Assembly (NCBI RefSeq): GCF_016591975.1
Contig: NZ_AP024169.1
Span: 2,643,001-2,707,000, forward strand
Reading direction: 5' to 3'
Source of the DNA: Anaeromicropila herbilytica
Lineage (GTDB): Bacteria; Bacillota; Clostridia; Lachnospirales; Lachnospiraceae
DNA length: 64,000 nt
How positions within the stretch are numbered: the first letter of the stretch is position 1; the number at the start of each line of letters is the position of its first letter. This document shows positions 34,105 to 43,309 of this stretch, in pieces. A program made the position numbers and the translations under genes. The notes beneath the pieces are model-generated. The model made no database searches and had not been told where the DNA came from. It was given only the letters and a program-made list of their open reading frames with translations.

Positions 34105-35940
34105 TTATTTTATTTTCACACTTTTAGAAGTACTAAATCTTCCACAATCATAAAGTTTTCCATGCTGAATATACGCTCGAACTGTAAAAGTATAAGTACC
34201 TCCTATCTTTAATGCTCGGAATGTAAGGGAATTTGTCTTGGTAGAATAGTGATTCTGATACTCGTATCCAGGATCTGTACCCTTACCATCACTCGATACA
34301 TTCACTTGATATCCTGTTGCTCCAGGGATAGGATTCCATGCTACAGTTGCTTCTCCATGACCTGTATTCTTCACAGAAGTAATTATAGCTCTTCCAAGGG
34401 TCAATCTATTAGGTAATCTGGTGCAACCCACATAGTTAGTAGTACCTTTTGACCTAATATAGAAATTGGTATCCCCTCTTCTATCACTTTTCGTAAATAT
34501 TATCTTGCCATTACGATCATATACCGTTTCGGTATACACTTTATTAAGACAATATTTAATATATACTCCACTGTTGTTATCAAATATTTTGTATTCACAA
34601 ACATCAATATTATCAATATTTTTATTTAGCGTTGCTTTAGTAACTACGTTCAAGGATTTGTCGAGGAATGAAAGTTGTACTTTATTCTTTGATAACGTTT
34701 TATATAATATTTCACCTTGATCTATATTATAAGAATAAATATCGTCATTACTTGGTATGAATTTTCCATCAAAAGTTAGATTCTCCATATCCTGGTTATA
34801 AATCTTATCTAGTGCATAACCATTTCCTAATTCCATTATGTTATTTCCACACTCTTTTATTAATTTACCACTTGGATTGTAAAGTCTTACATTATAGGTA
34901 CATTCGTAATCAGGTCGATCATATGATATAAAATACTTTCCGAACGGTTTTATTATCATAGGATTCTCCTCTACATCAACAAAATCCGTATTCTCCCATT
35001 TCTGATATGTCTTTGTATTATAAAGTGTAGAACTAGCAACGGTTTCATTCGCATAAATACCTCCCGTTACATCCTTTCGGTTTCTAAGAACAATATAATC
35101 TCCACCGTAGACACGAAGATAGTCATTGGATTTATCAAGCAGATTACCATTTCTATCGTACAAGTAATATAAGTTATGCGCATTAAGCAAATAACAATTG
35201 CCATAAGAATCTACAGATGGGTCTATATCTTTCGCTTTTGAATCGGATTTCTTGATATCTGCAATAACTTCGTTCTTCATATCTTTTATTTTCGTATTAT
35301 ATAATAACCAATACTGATTCAAAGCTGTTTTATCTTCTTCTGGTATGTCAGTTACTTCATTACCATCATAATCATAGATACCCTTTATATCTACACGGTT
35401 CTCAGCATCGATTAATTGATAAACAAGAAAGTATTTACCATACTCATCCAGTTTATCATTATCGCCATATGTATAAAGTACTTTTCCTGTTCTTGATATA
35501 TAATAGGTCTGTTTCTTTGCATCAATTGCTCGAAATCCATGATTCGTATAATAGATTTCTGTATATTTATTAGGTGGTACTAAGGTATTTCCAGATTGAT
35601 CAATTAGACCAAAATATCTGGTTCCATGTACCTTCTTCGTTACAATAGCATCAATATTTGAATTATATGGATTCTGTCTTATTTCATTGAAATCAGTAAA
35701 CTCAGTCACTTTTATTAATTTACCAGTAACAGCGTCCATTAATGCTACTTTTCCTTTGTAATATCCATAGATAATTCCATGAGTATCAAAATCTACATCA
35801 TATACTTTATTCAATACACATCTATAATTACCATTGATTTTCCATGCTGTCATGGCTGCCTTAGTTGTTGTATTATCTAACATTGTTAGAAGTAATGTTA
35901 AGATAATCAATAATGCAAACCATCTTTTCGTCTTTTTCAT
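34105..35940 (-). CDS. Secreted WG-repeat-like protein with C-terminal fibronectin III domain
   Basis: A 611-residue exported protein. The signal peptide is at 1-28 (KKTKRWFALLIILTLLLTML). The long middle part is built from short beta units like WG repeats (FGLIDQSGNTLVPPNKY, YYISRTGKVLYTYG, YDYDGNEV, YDRNGNLL, YNPSGKLIK). Residues about 520-611 look like a fibronectin type III domain (GEATVAWNPIPGATGYQVNV, GGTYTFTVRAY). There are no catalytic motifs, so a binding or surface role is likely. It has no cell-wall anchor. It converges on the TetR gene, with 9 bp between the stops. Confidence 0.82.
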   Translation of the reverse strand: MKKTKRWFALLIILTLLLTMLDNTTTKAAMTAWKINGNYRCVLNKVYDVDFDTHGIIYGYYKGKVALMDAVTGKLIKVTEFTDFNEIRQNPYNSNIDAIVTKKVHGTRYFGLIDQSGNTLVPPNKYTEIYYTNHGFRAIDAKKQTYYISRTGKVLYTYGDNDKLDEYGKYFLVYQLIDAENRVDIKGIYDYDGNEVTDIPEEDKTALNQYWLLYNTKIKDMKNEVIADIKKSDSKAKDIDPSVDSYGNCYLLNAHNLYYLYDRNGNLLDKSNDYLRVYGGDYIVLRNRKDVTGGIYANETVASSTLYNTKTYQKWENTDFVDVEENPMIIKPFGKYFISYDRPDYECTYNVRLYNPSGKLIKECGNNIMELGNGYALDKIYNQDMENLTFDGKFIPSNDDIYSYNIDQGEILYKTLSKNKVQLSFLDKSLNVVTKATLNKNIDNIDVCEYKIFDNNSGVYIKYCLNKVYTETVYDRNGKIIFTKSDRRGDTNFYIRSKGTTNYVGCTRLPNRLTLGRAIITSVKNTGHGEATVAWNPIPGATGYQVNVSSDGKGTDPGYEYQNHYSTKTNSLTFRALKIGGTYTFTVRAYIQHGKLYDCGRFSTSKSVKIK

Positions 35941-36102
35941 AAATATCCTCCTTGCTTTTACAATAGCCCTCCTATTACGCTTCTATATCTTACTACTATA
36001 TTTTAATAAATGCTATTATGAAATCTTTAAGATTTTCTTTCGAATTATTAGGACGTTATAATAATTAATATTTGGATGAAACGCCATAAGTTCATATAGA
36101 AG

Positions 36103-37086
36103 TTAATACCTAATGGGAATACCCGATTGATTAATATCTATTTTATTCTCATATCCACAATCCGTTAAGAATCTGTTAAGACCTTGTTCTGCAAGCTCTT
36201 TGTCCAACATAGGAGAAAGCGTTACTGACTTAAAGGATGCCTTCTCAATATTCAATGTACAGTGAGGTACAATAATGCCTCCTTTGACATCGTAACCTAC
36301 GTTAAGTACTGAGTGGTTTTTTTGGGCATACTCAGTAGGTAACTTAATAATAAAGCGAAATTCTTTTTCACTCTCAAAGGCTTGATCCTTGAAAAATAAC
36401 CTGGCACTCTCTAAGAAATCCAGAATCTTTCCCTTTGCGTTATCATATAGTTCATCTATCAGTTGTAAGTCATCAATGCTCTCTAGTTCACCTCTCAAGC
36501 AACGATCAATATTTAGAATACCTTCTTTTAAATACCTTATCTGCTCTGATTCATTGTATAACACCTTGCCATAAAGAAGCTCAATATTTTCATTTTTCAA
36601 GGCAGAAAAGCTCTTAAGTATACTATTAACCGCGATACCTAGATTGTACCCTTGGTAATTGCCACCTTTTACATAATAATTCCACATATTTAAGGCATCC
36701 CTCTGTTCGGAAGTACAAAAGATATAATAACGTTGCTTAATATAGCGGAACTTCAACTGAGGATTAATATCAGAACGTGGAACGACTACCAATAGTTCTG
36801 TTTCATAATTGTCATTAAACATGTTGCGAATCATATCAGGAATAGAATCGTCAAACAATTCTTCTTGAATCTCTTCTAAAGCCTGCATTAACGGCTTATG
36901 GATATGTACATATTCGGATTTGTCATTTAGAAATTGACAATCCGTAAAACGGATGCTATGTGAACCTAAAATTGCTTTCATTCCTAACGGGGATGTGTAG
37001 TGATAGGTAATGGCACTTCGGCCTTTCTTAAGACTATCCTTGTCAGGGTAAAAAGAACGTATCTGTGGGTCTTTCGTTACCGCCAT
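36103..37086 (-). CDS. DUF2971-family protein
   Basis: A 327-residue cytoplasmic protein. The segment ITYHYTSPLGMKAILGSHSIRF followed by TDCQFLNDKSEYVH is the start of the DUF2971 domain, and FESEKEFRFIIKLP is its usual late segment. The function of the family is not established, but it often occurs in variable genomic regions and near defence genes. The ATG has GGAGGTATCCATAC upstream. It is the first gene (by coordinate) of the second block of small minus-strand units. Confidence 0.8.
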   Translation of the reverse strand: MAVTKDPQIRSFYPDKDSLKKGRSAITYHYTSPLGMKAILGSHSIRFTDCQFLNDKSEYVHIHKPLMQALEEIQEELFDDSIPDMIRNMFNDNYETELLVVVPRSDINPQLKFRYIKQRYYIFCTSEQRDALNMWNYYVKGGNYQGYNLGIAVNSILKSFSALKNENIELLYGKVLYNESEQIRYLKEGILNIDRCLRGELESIDDLQLIDELYDNAKGKILDFLESARLFFKDQAFESEKEFRFIIKLPTEYAQKNHSVLNVGYDVKGGIIVPHCTLNIEKASFKSVTLSPMLDKELAEQGLNRFLTDCGYENKIDINQSGIPIRY

Positions 37087-37117
37087 GTATGGATACCTCC
37101 TTCGGTTATACTTTGTT

Positions 37118-37639
37118 TTATTTGATTTCTAAAGCATACATCAAATCTTCTCTATCTTCATCTGACAATTTATTTCTACGGCCCTGTGTCTTATTTACTA
37201 ATTCCATACCCAACTTCTCCATCACTCTATAAGAAGCGATATTTTCACTATCACAATGTGCAATGAATTTGTTTACTTTCAATTCTTTTTTTGCTAAGTT
37301 AATTATTTCATTAGCTGCTTCTGTTGCAAATCCACAGCCCCAGTACTTCTTACTAATAATCCAGCCCAGTTCCCCTTCGGAATTATCTTTATTAAGATAA
37401 ATACTGATTGCACCGATATGCTCATGATCCAGTAGAATAGCATATTCGTAAAACTGAGGATTGCTTTTTTGCCACTCTTCTTGTACTTTAACTAGAAAAC
37501 TTTTAGTCTCGCTAATATCCATATTAGGCAGATGTACCATATATTTCGTGTTATCAACATCACTAGCATATTTATGTGTTGATATAAGATACTGCGGTCC
37601 CAAGGGAACCAATAATAAACGCTTTGTAGAAATATTCAT
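37118..37639 (-). CDS. GNAT family N-acetyltransferase (RimJ-like)
   Basis: A 173-residue acetyltransferase with the RimJ/RimL layout: ISTKRLLLVPLGPQYLIST at the start, HIGAISIYLNKD, GELGWIISKKYWGCGFATEA (acetyl-CoA loop) and ENIASYRVMEKLGMELV. The ATG has AAAGGAGATTAATCGA upstream. Only 24 bp separate it from the next GNAT gene upstream, so the two may be co-transcribed. Substrate unknown. Confidence 0.88.
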   Translation of the reverse strand: MNISTKRLLLVPLGPQYLISTHKYASDVDNTKYMVHLPNMDISETKSFLVKVQEEWQKSNPQFYEYAILLDHEHIGAISIYLNKDNSEGELGWIISKKYWGCGFATEAANEIINLAKKELKVNKFIAHCDSENIASYRVMEKLGMELVNKTQGRRNKLSDEDREDLMYALEIK

Positions 37640-37663
37640 TCGATTAATCTCCTTTACAATAAA

Positions 37664-38416
37664 TTATCTGCTATAAGCTGCTCGTCCAGCCTTCTTTATA
37701 TCCACTAGACGGAAACCCGCTTCATAATAAATCTTTTCAGCAGTTTCTCCGTCTGGCCATAAATAACAATTCTCTATCCCATTTGTTCTGCAATATTCTA
37801 CAAAACAATTTATTAATGCCCTGCCTACGCCTATATTTCTATATTCCTTGGATACCAAAAGATAGTCAACCCTGCATACATAATCTGTAACATGACAATG
37901 TGTCATCCCAACTGGTTTATCTTTATAAAAAGCCACAAAGAACAGAGTATTACTATTATTTAGTGCATTTTTTACCACATCTATTTCCCATGGTTCTCCT
38001 GCTTTTTCAAATATCTCAACACCATATTCATTTTTCCACTCAGAAACCTTTTGAACAATGATCTCCCCATTAGGAATAATAGTACTTTCTGCTGATAATA
38101 CCATGTACTTTTGTATCTCACTAAAGCTTTCAAACCCATAATCCCAAAGATCACTTTTGATTCTCTCAAAATATCCATCATCACAGATTGATTGGTATAT
38201 GATAGGCTTAATTCCTTTCCCTTTGTAAAACTCTAAAATATCATCAAGTACGTGACTTAAGTTGGTACTTTGATTTTCATAAATAATCGCATGGTTTGAA
38301 TCGTAAGATTCTTTATTTTCTTCATTATAAAACAATAATCCATAATCTCTTTTTTCATATCTAGTTATCTCTCTTGGGAATAAATCCTCTTCATTATAGA
38401 TCTTTTCTAAATTCAT
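37664..38416 (-). CDS. GNAT family N-acetyltransferase with N-terminal extension
   Basis: A 250-residue protein. The first 100 residues are a divergent, possibly degenerate GNAT-like half (ITRYEKRDYGLLFYNEENKE). The second half is a normal GNAT domain: VAFYKDKPVGMTHCHVTDYV, DYLLVSKEYRNIGVGRAL (acetyl-CoA loop) and KIYYEAGFRLVDIKKAGR. The ATG follows GAGGTGCTAG. The substrate is not known. Confidence 0.85.
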   Translation of the reverse strand: MNLEKIYNEEDLFPREITRYEKRDYGLLFYNEENKESYDSNHAIIYENQSTNLSHVLDDILEFYKGKGIKPIIYQSICDDGYFERIKSDLWDYGFESFSEIQKYMVLSAESTIIPNGEIIVQKVSEWKNEYGVEIFEKAGEPWEIDVVKNALNNSNTLFFVAFYKDKPVGMTHCHVTDYVCRVDYLLVSKEYRNIGVGRALINCFVEYCRTNGIENCYLWPDGETAEKIYYEAGFRLVDIKKAGRAAYSR

Positions 38417-38453
38417 CTAGCACCTCAAAACTTCAATTATTAAAAATATGAGT

Positions 38454-38882
38454 TTAGTAGAATTTCCTTCTTCGCGCTTCCTCCATTAACTTAGGCTGAA
38501 TTTCTGGATAAGTCCAATTATCAACCATTTTATCTGTTAAAACTATTTTCTCTATCTCACTATGTAATTCATCTTCAAAATTTTCTATTTCCGCAAAATA
38601 TAGCATTCCAAATGACTCGTTTCCATCAACATTATCCTTCGCAATAACAGAGTAGACACATACTGGTTTAATATCATATTGTAATGCACCTGTTTCTTCA
38701 TACAACTCTCTCTTAGCTGTATCTAATATATTCTCACCTGCTTCACGATGTCCGCCCGGCACTTCAAAGGTATTTCTCTCTCTATGTTTGCAAAATACCC
38801 ACTTATTATTTGATCTTGAAATAATGACAGCAAATTTCAGTAGTTCATCTTCAATATTATCATAAAAGTTAACCTTAACCAT
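38454..38882 (-). CDS. NUDIX hydrolase
   Basis: A 142-residue NUDIX enzyme with the full box GGHREAGENILDTAKREL followed by YEETG (about residues 44-66). The residues WVFCKHRERNTFEVPGG before it and the tail DNWTYPEIQPKLMEEARRR match a subgroup common in Firmicutes. The likely substrate is a nucleoside diphosphate derivative. The ATG has AAGGAGAAACACTGAT upstream. Confidence 0.9.
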   Translation of the reverse strand: MVKVNFYDNIEDELLKFAVIISRSNNKWVFCKHRERNTFEVPGGHREAGENILDTAKRELYEETGALQYDIKPVCVYSVIAKDNVDGNESFGMLYFAEIENFEDELHSEIEKIVLTDKMVDNWTYPEIQPKLMEEARRRKFY

Positions 38883-39006
38883 ATCAGTGTTTCTCCTTAA
38901 TTAATTTAATCTCCTCAACAAATGGTAATGGCTAATAGACACCAGATATTGAAATATCTTTTACTCCTCTGCTCATTCCTTTGGCTCCGTTCATCTAAAT
39001 TGCTGA

Positions 39007-39663
39007 TTATTTTTTACATCCATTAATATAGTAATGTTTAATATCTGTCTTTTCACCATTTAACAGACAATAATCAATATGACGAATCCTGTCTATAGCA
39101 AAATTATGATATAAACTCAGGATGTCTTCACGATTTACATAAAAATGAGGAACGTCATTCTCTGGACCTTCTTCTTTTTTTATAATTGTGTTCTCATCTA
39201 TTCTAGGATATCCTGACTTAGTAAATTCCCAAGATTCTTTCGAACACATAGATGTATATATTTCTCCACCTTGCTTTAGAACTCGTTCTATTTCACTTAT
39301 AACCTGCTTTATACCTTCTGTATCTGCATGGGAAATAGAATGATAAGCAAAAATACAATCAAAAGACTTGTCCTTATAAGGTAATGCAACCATATCACCA
39401 ATTCTAACATCGATATCTAATTTTTCATTATTAGCCCATTCTTTTAAATAATTTACTCCGTATTCAGATATATCAATAGCCGAGACTTCAAATCCCTGTT
39501 GTGCAAAATATATAGAGTGGCGCCCTAATCCAGCACCTAAATCCAAAATCTTTTTATATCCTAACTCTAACCATTTGTTCGCAAGATAATAAACATCATC
39601 CGTTGGTTTTAACCAAGGTGAATGGTTTGCTTTATCCCATTCCCATCCCTTTGATTCTATCAT
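39007..39663 (-). CDS. Class I SAM-dependent methyltransferase
   Basis: A 218-residue methyltransferase. The start is ATG 39663, after GGAGGAAATTC; a TTG five codons upstream would place that site inside the gene. Motif I is ILDLGAGLGRHSIYFAQ near residues 36-52, then VSAIDISEYGV, DCIFAYHSISHAD and VLKQGGEIYTSM. The opening SPWLKPTDDVYYLANKW occurs in tellurite-resistance/TehB-like small-molecule methyltransferases. The exact substrate is unknown. Confidence 0.9.
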   Translation of the reverse strand: MIESKGWEWDKANHSPWLKPTDDVYYLANKWLELGYKKILDLGAGLGRHSIYFAQQGFEVSAIDISEYGVNYLKEWANNEKLDIDVRIGDMVALPYKDKSFDCIFAYHSISHADTEGIKQVISEIERVLKQGGEIYTSMCSKESWEFTKSGYPRIDENTIIKKEEGPENDVPHFYVNREDILSLYHNFAIDRIRHIDYCLLNGEKTDIKHYYINGCKK

Positions 39664-39756
39664 ATGAATTTCCTCCAATTATATAAAATTAGTATCTATC
39701 TTTTTGATTTCGAATACAAGAACTTCCTACAGATGCAGATTAGATACTAGACACTG

Positions 39757-40275
39757 CTATTCAAATACATTAAATTTGATACTTTTTAATGCTTCTCTAT
39801 ACAGATCCGTTGTCTCTTGATAATCTGTGAGAACCCCTTCTTCTCTAACAAAATTTTGATATCCAATAGTTTCGCCTTTTAATCTTGGTAAGAGTTGAAA
39901 GTGTAAATGATTTCTTTTTCCATCACATATTGTACACATATATACCTTCTCTGCACCCAATATTTCTTTATGTAATTTTATGATAGCATTAGAAATCTTA
40001 AGTATATGTGTTCCCAAATCAATAGGCATTTCCGAAATATCTTCATAGTGGAGTTTTGATACTATGATTGTTTGTCCAGTTGCCCTTGGAAATTTTTCAA
40101 ACTGACATCTTACTAATTCATCTTCATAAATAACCAAACCATCATCAGGGAAAATATCCCCTGAAATAAAGTTTTGACAAGAAAAACAAATACCATTCTC
40201 TTGGTAATCTCTTATCACTTTTCTTCTATGAACTAGTAAAAGTTCATCCTCTTTATCTAATCTCTTTACAAACAT
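39757..40275 (-). CDS. HIT-family protein (nucleotide hydrolase or transferase)
   Basis: A 172-residue protein. The histidine triad appears as NHLHFQLLPR near residues 124-133; the usual H-x-H-x-H is shortened to H-x-H-x-x, so activity may be altered. The region with CFSCQNFISGDIFPDDGLVIYEDE matches the metal/nucleotide part of HIT proteins, with two Cys that may bind zinc. HIT enzymes cut phosphoramidates or dinucleoside polyphosphates. The ATG follows AGTAGGGGGTAGCGG. Confidence 0.78.
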   Translation of the reverse strand: MFVKRLDKEDELLLVHRRKVIRDYQENGICFSCQNFISGDIFPDDGLVIYEDELVRCQFEKFPRATGQTIIVSKLHYEDISEMPIDLGTHILKISNAIIKLHKEILGAEKVYMCTICDGKRNHLHFQLLPRLKGETIGYQNFVREEGVLTDYQETTDLYREALKSIKFNVFE

Positions 40276-40338
40276 CCGCTACCCCCTACTCTTGATTCCT
40301 GTTTTTCTAATCAGAAAGTGAACCTCTATAAAATACAC

Positions 40339-40878
40339 TTAATTGCTAACGTTTGACTTAATATCCCTATTCAATGTTTTTGAAGTCATGTTGATAAGCA
40401 TGTCTTCCATTGCTGAGATACTCGCTATACAACAAATAAGCGTTGCTGTAATTTCTTTCCCAACGATAGAAAATAGAATTGGAAAGAAAAATAAGACTAA
40501 ACCTGTAGCTTTATTAGCATATGTATGTAAAAAAGTAAGTTGATGATGCCTTACAAAACCCAAAATTAAGGAAGCCACACGAATTACAACTATAATAACA
40601 ATCAAACCGATAATCCATAAAGGGAAGGCCATAGATGGTATGTAAATATACAATACAATGCTGATGAATATAAAATCCGAAACACTATCCAATAGCTGTC
40701 CAAGTTTACTGGTGACATTCATTTTTCTAGCAAGATATCCATCTAAAACGTCACTGATTCCACATATTAGATAAAGGGAAAAGAACACCGCTGAAAATGG
40801 CTTTTCAAGTAATAAACTTACAGATGCGAGTATTCTACTAACAGAAAGGTAATTTGGTATGTTTTTAATTGTTTTCAC
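40339..40878 (-). CDS. CDP-alcohol phosphatidyltransferase family membrane protein
   Basis: A 179-residue membrane enzyme. The CDP-alcohol phosphotransferase motif is complete: DGYLARKMNVTSKLGQLLDS followed by VSD, that is DG-x2-AR-x8-G-x3-D-x3-D. Four or so hydrophobic helices follow. Relatives make phosphatidylglycerol phosphate (PgsA) or other phospholipids. The start is uncertain: GTG 40878 sits against the GGGGG binding site, and an ATT four codons in is the better-spaced alternative. No other lipid genes are adjacent; the gene is probably an accessory copy rather than the main synthase. Confidence 0.85.
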   Translation of the reverse strand: MKTIKNIPNYLSVSRILASVSLLLEKPFSAVFFSLYLICGISDVLDGYLARKMNVTSKLGQLLDSVSDFIFISIVLYIYIPSMAFPLWIIGLIVIIVVIRVASLILGFVRHHQLTFLHTYANKATGLVLFFFPILFSIVGKEITATLICCIASISAMEDMLINMTSKTLNRDIKSNVSN

Positions 40879-40984
40879 CCCCTGTTTATAAGTAAATTTA
40901 TTTTAAATAAAGATATTCCCATTTATATTTTCAACTACAAAGCAGGACGAAAGCTGCCTTTACATCTTCCATTACGTATTGCCT
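40879..40984. other. Short gap with a reversed motif-like stretch
   Basis: CCCATTTATATTT at 40918-40930 looks like the array motif in reverse orientation but with altered order. I do not count it as a copy. No gene is visible. Confidence 0.25.
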
Positions 40985-41710
40985 TTATAATAATTCTAAT
41001 CTTGTTCTAAAACAATGAGACCATGTTGGAATATATCCTGATTTTACAGCAACACGTTGAGATGCAAGAGTACTGCAATCTGTACTATAATAAGGAACTA
41101 TACCACGATTAAGAACCTCAAATGTTAATGCATTTACCATAATAGTGGCTAAATTATTCCCTCGATATGGTGATAAAACATCAACATTGATTTGCCACAT
41201 AGTCTCACATTCTGCAGTAGCACTTGCAATACCAACTACATCACCTTTTTGCTTTACCACTATGGCTAATACTTCTGGGTGAAAACTATTACTGGTATAT
41301 TGTAACGCATAATCAAAGCCCTTATATTTATATAGTTTTGCTATATCACATTTTTCAACAATATCAAATTCATAATCATCTGTCTTTTTAAAAGATCTTA
41401 TATTATTAAAATAGGGCAAAAAGTAGGGATTTACACCATAAATAAATGGCATATTAAACACTTCATGTCTTGTTTTTCCTTCAAGCTTATTTTTAACTAA
41501 TGATAAAATATCGGAAGAAGCATTTATAACAACACCATTACCAAATGTAATCATTTCTAATCGAGGTGTAATAAATGGATATGGTCGCCTGCCTTTTAAT
41601 TCTTTCGCTTCTGTAAATATCAATCCATCCTTTAAAAAGTCTTGAGGAGAACAGTTGTAATCTATAGCAAGTTGATTATAAACTATTTGCATCATATATT
41701 TTTTATCCAT
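40985..41710 (-). CDS. GNAT-family acetyltransferase, paralog of 56025-56768
   Basis: A 241-residue protein with a distinctive N-terminal half (YNQLAIDYNCSPQDFLKDG, KGRRPYPFI) and a C-terminal GNAT domain (VVGIASATAECETMWQINVD, VLSPYRGNNLATIMV, NRGIVPYYSTDCSTLASQRV). The protein encoded at 56025-56768 has the same plan (QNQLAIDLNCTVEDL, GRRPFL, VLSEYRSNGLAVYLV, STTACNIASQKVAYRAGFMP), so the two are paralogs 15 kb apart. Start supported by TATAGGAGCTTACATAA. The family is widespread in Firmicutes and mostly uncharacterised. Confidence 0.88.
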   Translation of the reverse strand: MDKKYMMQIVYNQLAIDYNCSPQDFLKDGLIFTEAKELKGRRPYPFITPRLEMITFGNGVVINASSDILSLVKNKLEGKTRHEVFNMPFIYGVNPYFLPYFNNIRSFKKTDDYEFDIVEKCDIAKLYKYKGFDYALQYTSNSFHPEVLAIVVKQKGDVVGIASATAECETMWQINVDVLSPYRGNNLATIMVNALTFEVLNRGIVPYYSTDCSTLASQRVAVKSGYIPTWSHCFRTRLELL

Positions 41711-41741
41711 TTATGTAAGCTCCTATAAGATAATAATTAGA

Positions 41742-42290
41742 CTATATTTCCAAGTAATTGATTACTTCTTGGATTGAATAATGTTCCGCTTCACAATATT
41801 GCATATTACTAAAAATTGATTTTTCTATCAGTTCAATCGAATAATCATAAATTAGTTTGGCATATTCATTAATTTCATCTTCTGGTAATAACGCCATCCA
41901 CTTTTTCGTTTTCACAGCATCTTTTATACTATTTAAATTATTTGTTCGTCCAAGACATATGATTTTAGATTTTGGAAACATACTTTCACATTGAAAATAA
42001 GCTGGAGGTATTTGACATCCTTCAACAAGTATTGTTTCAACAGGATAATCAATCGCAAATGATTCAATATAATCTTTAACCAATAACGCAAATCTTTCCT
42101 CATTGATATCCGGCTTTATGGTTATTTTTTTGCTATACATCTGAAAATCATCTAAACGATGCCTTAATGCATGTGAAAAGGCGTCGAGACTAATAATTTC
42201 ACACTTATGTTTTAGCGACCTACTTATGTAATTCGTAAGGGTTGTCTTTCCACATCTTGGTGCACCTGTTATATAAATTATTTCTATCAT
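41742..42290 (-). CDS. P-loop kinase-like ATPase
   Basis: A 182-residue AAA/zeta-like P-loop protein. Walker A is GAPRCGKTTLTNYISRSL at about residues 8-25; a Walker-B-like TILVEGCQIPPAYF follows. Such small proteins phosphorylate nucleotides, nucleosides or sugars, and the target cannot be told. The ATG overlaps the stop of the upstream zincin-like gene (ATGA), with AGGGGATATT as binding site inside that gene, so the two are translationally coupled. Confidence 0.82.
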   Translation of the reverse strand: MIEIIYITGAPRCGKTTLTNYISRSLKHKCEIISLDAFSHALRHRLDDFQMYSKKITIKPDINEERFALLVKDYIESFAIDYPVETILVEGCQIPPAYFQCESMFPKSKIICLGRTNNLNSIKDAVKTKKWMALLPEDEINEYAKLIYDYSIELIEKSIFSNMQYCEAEHYSIQEVINYLEI

Positions 42291-43162
42291 AATATCCCCT
42301 GGTATACTTTATCTTCATTATTCTGTTGAATTAAACCAATTTCATTACCATTAGGATCGGCAATAGTTCGTTTTGAGAAACCATGATATCCTTTATTAAA
42401 TTCTTCTTGTAGTCCTAATATACCAATCCTCTTCCAGCAATTCACAAGATAGAACATTCCACTCATACAGGCATATTTATCTTCATAGTTACCAAATACT
42501 GCATCATATAGGTATTCCTTTTGTTTTATGGAATCTATAGCACATATGGCTGATTGCATTTTTATTCTGCTTTTGTCCTTTACAATCTTCCACTTTTCAT
42601 TGTCCCAATCTACTTCATCAATTTCTTTATTATCAAAAGATATAAGATGTGCAAAACCTTCATGAAAAGTATTTGCATCCAAATTTGTTAAATAATCATT
42701 ACTTTCAATATCATTATCAATACCTTTTATGGATTCCCCTATACATATATGACATAATTCATGAGTTAATAAGTTATGCACAACACTTGCTATATTACAT
42801 TTACTTTCATATTTTGTCCATAAACCCAAATCAAGGATAACATTATTAGTACCATCAGGTGCTTTCAAAACCGTAGCGTCATTTGGTTCTGGAAAACCTA
42901 CAATCAGATTAACCGTAACTTCTTCTATAATCTTTTCCCAATTAGGAAACAATGCATCCCATATTTCTGAATTACATGGAACAAAGTTCTCTATAGTATT
43001 CATAATATTCTCATAAATTCGTTTCACTGAATCTATATGTTCATGTTCATAGGAAGGTTCAACGAACTTATATCTTTGGGATTGAAAAAACCATAATTTT
43101 TTATGATGCTCTAAAGAATTTCCCTCTATATAATCACGAACTATATCATTATAAATTCTCAT
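42287..43162 (-). CDS. Zincin-like protein with a transplanted VOC tail
   Basis: A 291-residue protein with HELCH at 134-138 and a FHEGFAH near 166-172 that could supply the third zinc ligand. From about residue 262 to the end the sequence changes to RTIADPNGNEIGLIQQN, which is the last strand of a VOC/glyoxalase protein and matches the gene at 4276-4638 at DNA level (42326-42367 against 4297-4338). The normal end of the zincin gene has therefore been replaced by the end of another array gene. Whether the hybrid works is unknown. Start: AAGGAGGATAGCTT. Confidence 0.75.
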   Translation of the reverse strand: MRIYNDIVRDYIEGNSLEHHKKLWFFQSQRYKFVEPSYEHEHIDSVKRIYENIMNTIENFVPCNSEIWDALFPNWEKIIEEVTVNLIVGFPEPNDATVLKAPDGTNNVILDLGLWTKYESKCNIASVVHNLLTHELCHICIGESIKGIDNDIESNDYLTNLDANTFHEGFAHLISFDNKEIDEVDWDNEKWKIVKDKSRIKMQSAICAIDSIKQKEYLYDAVFGNYEDKYACMSGMFYLVNCWKRIGILGLQEEFNKGYHGFSKRTIADPNGNEIGLIQQNNEDKVYQGIL

Positions 43163-43309
43163 AAGCTATCCTCCTTAATATTTAATATTTTTTGCTCTAT
43201 TTGTAAAGGTGCCTTAATTAAACCTATTATTGGAATTTATTTATTATCTAACTTTTATAGTATGAATCTAATACGCACTTTTTTAAAGTCATCAGATTGT
43301 TCACTTCTT

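Noticed and set aside
40909..40935. Reverse-orientation copy of the array motif
   Set aside because: AAATATAAATGGG differs in the key TATAATG core and lacks the usual position before a start codon; chance in AT-rich DNA is likely.
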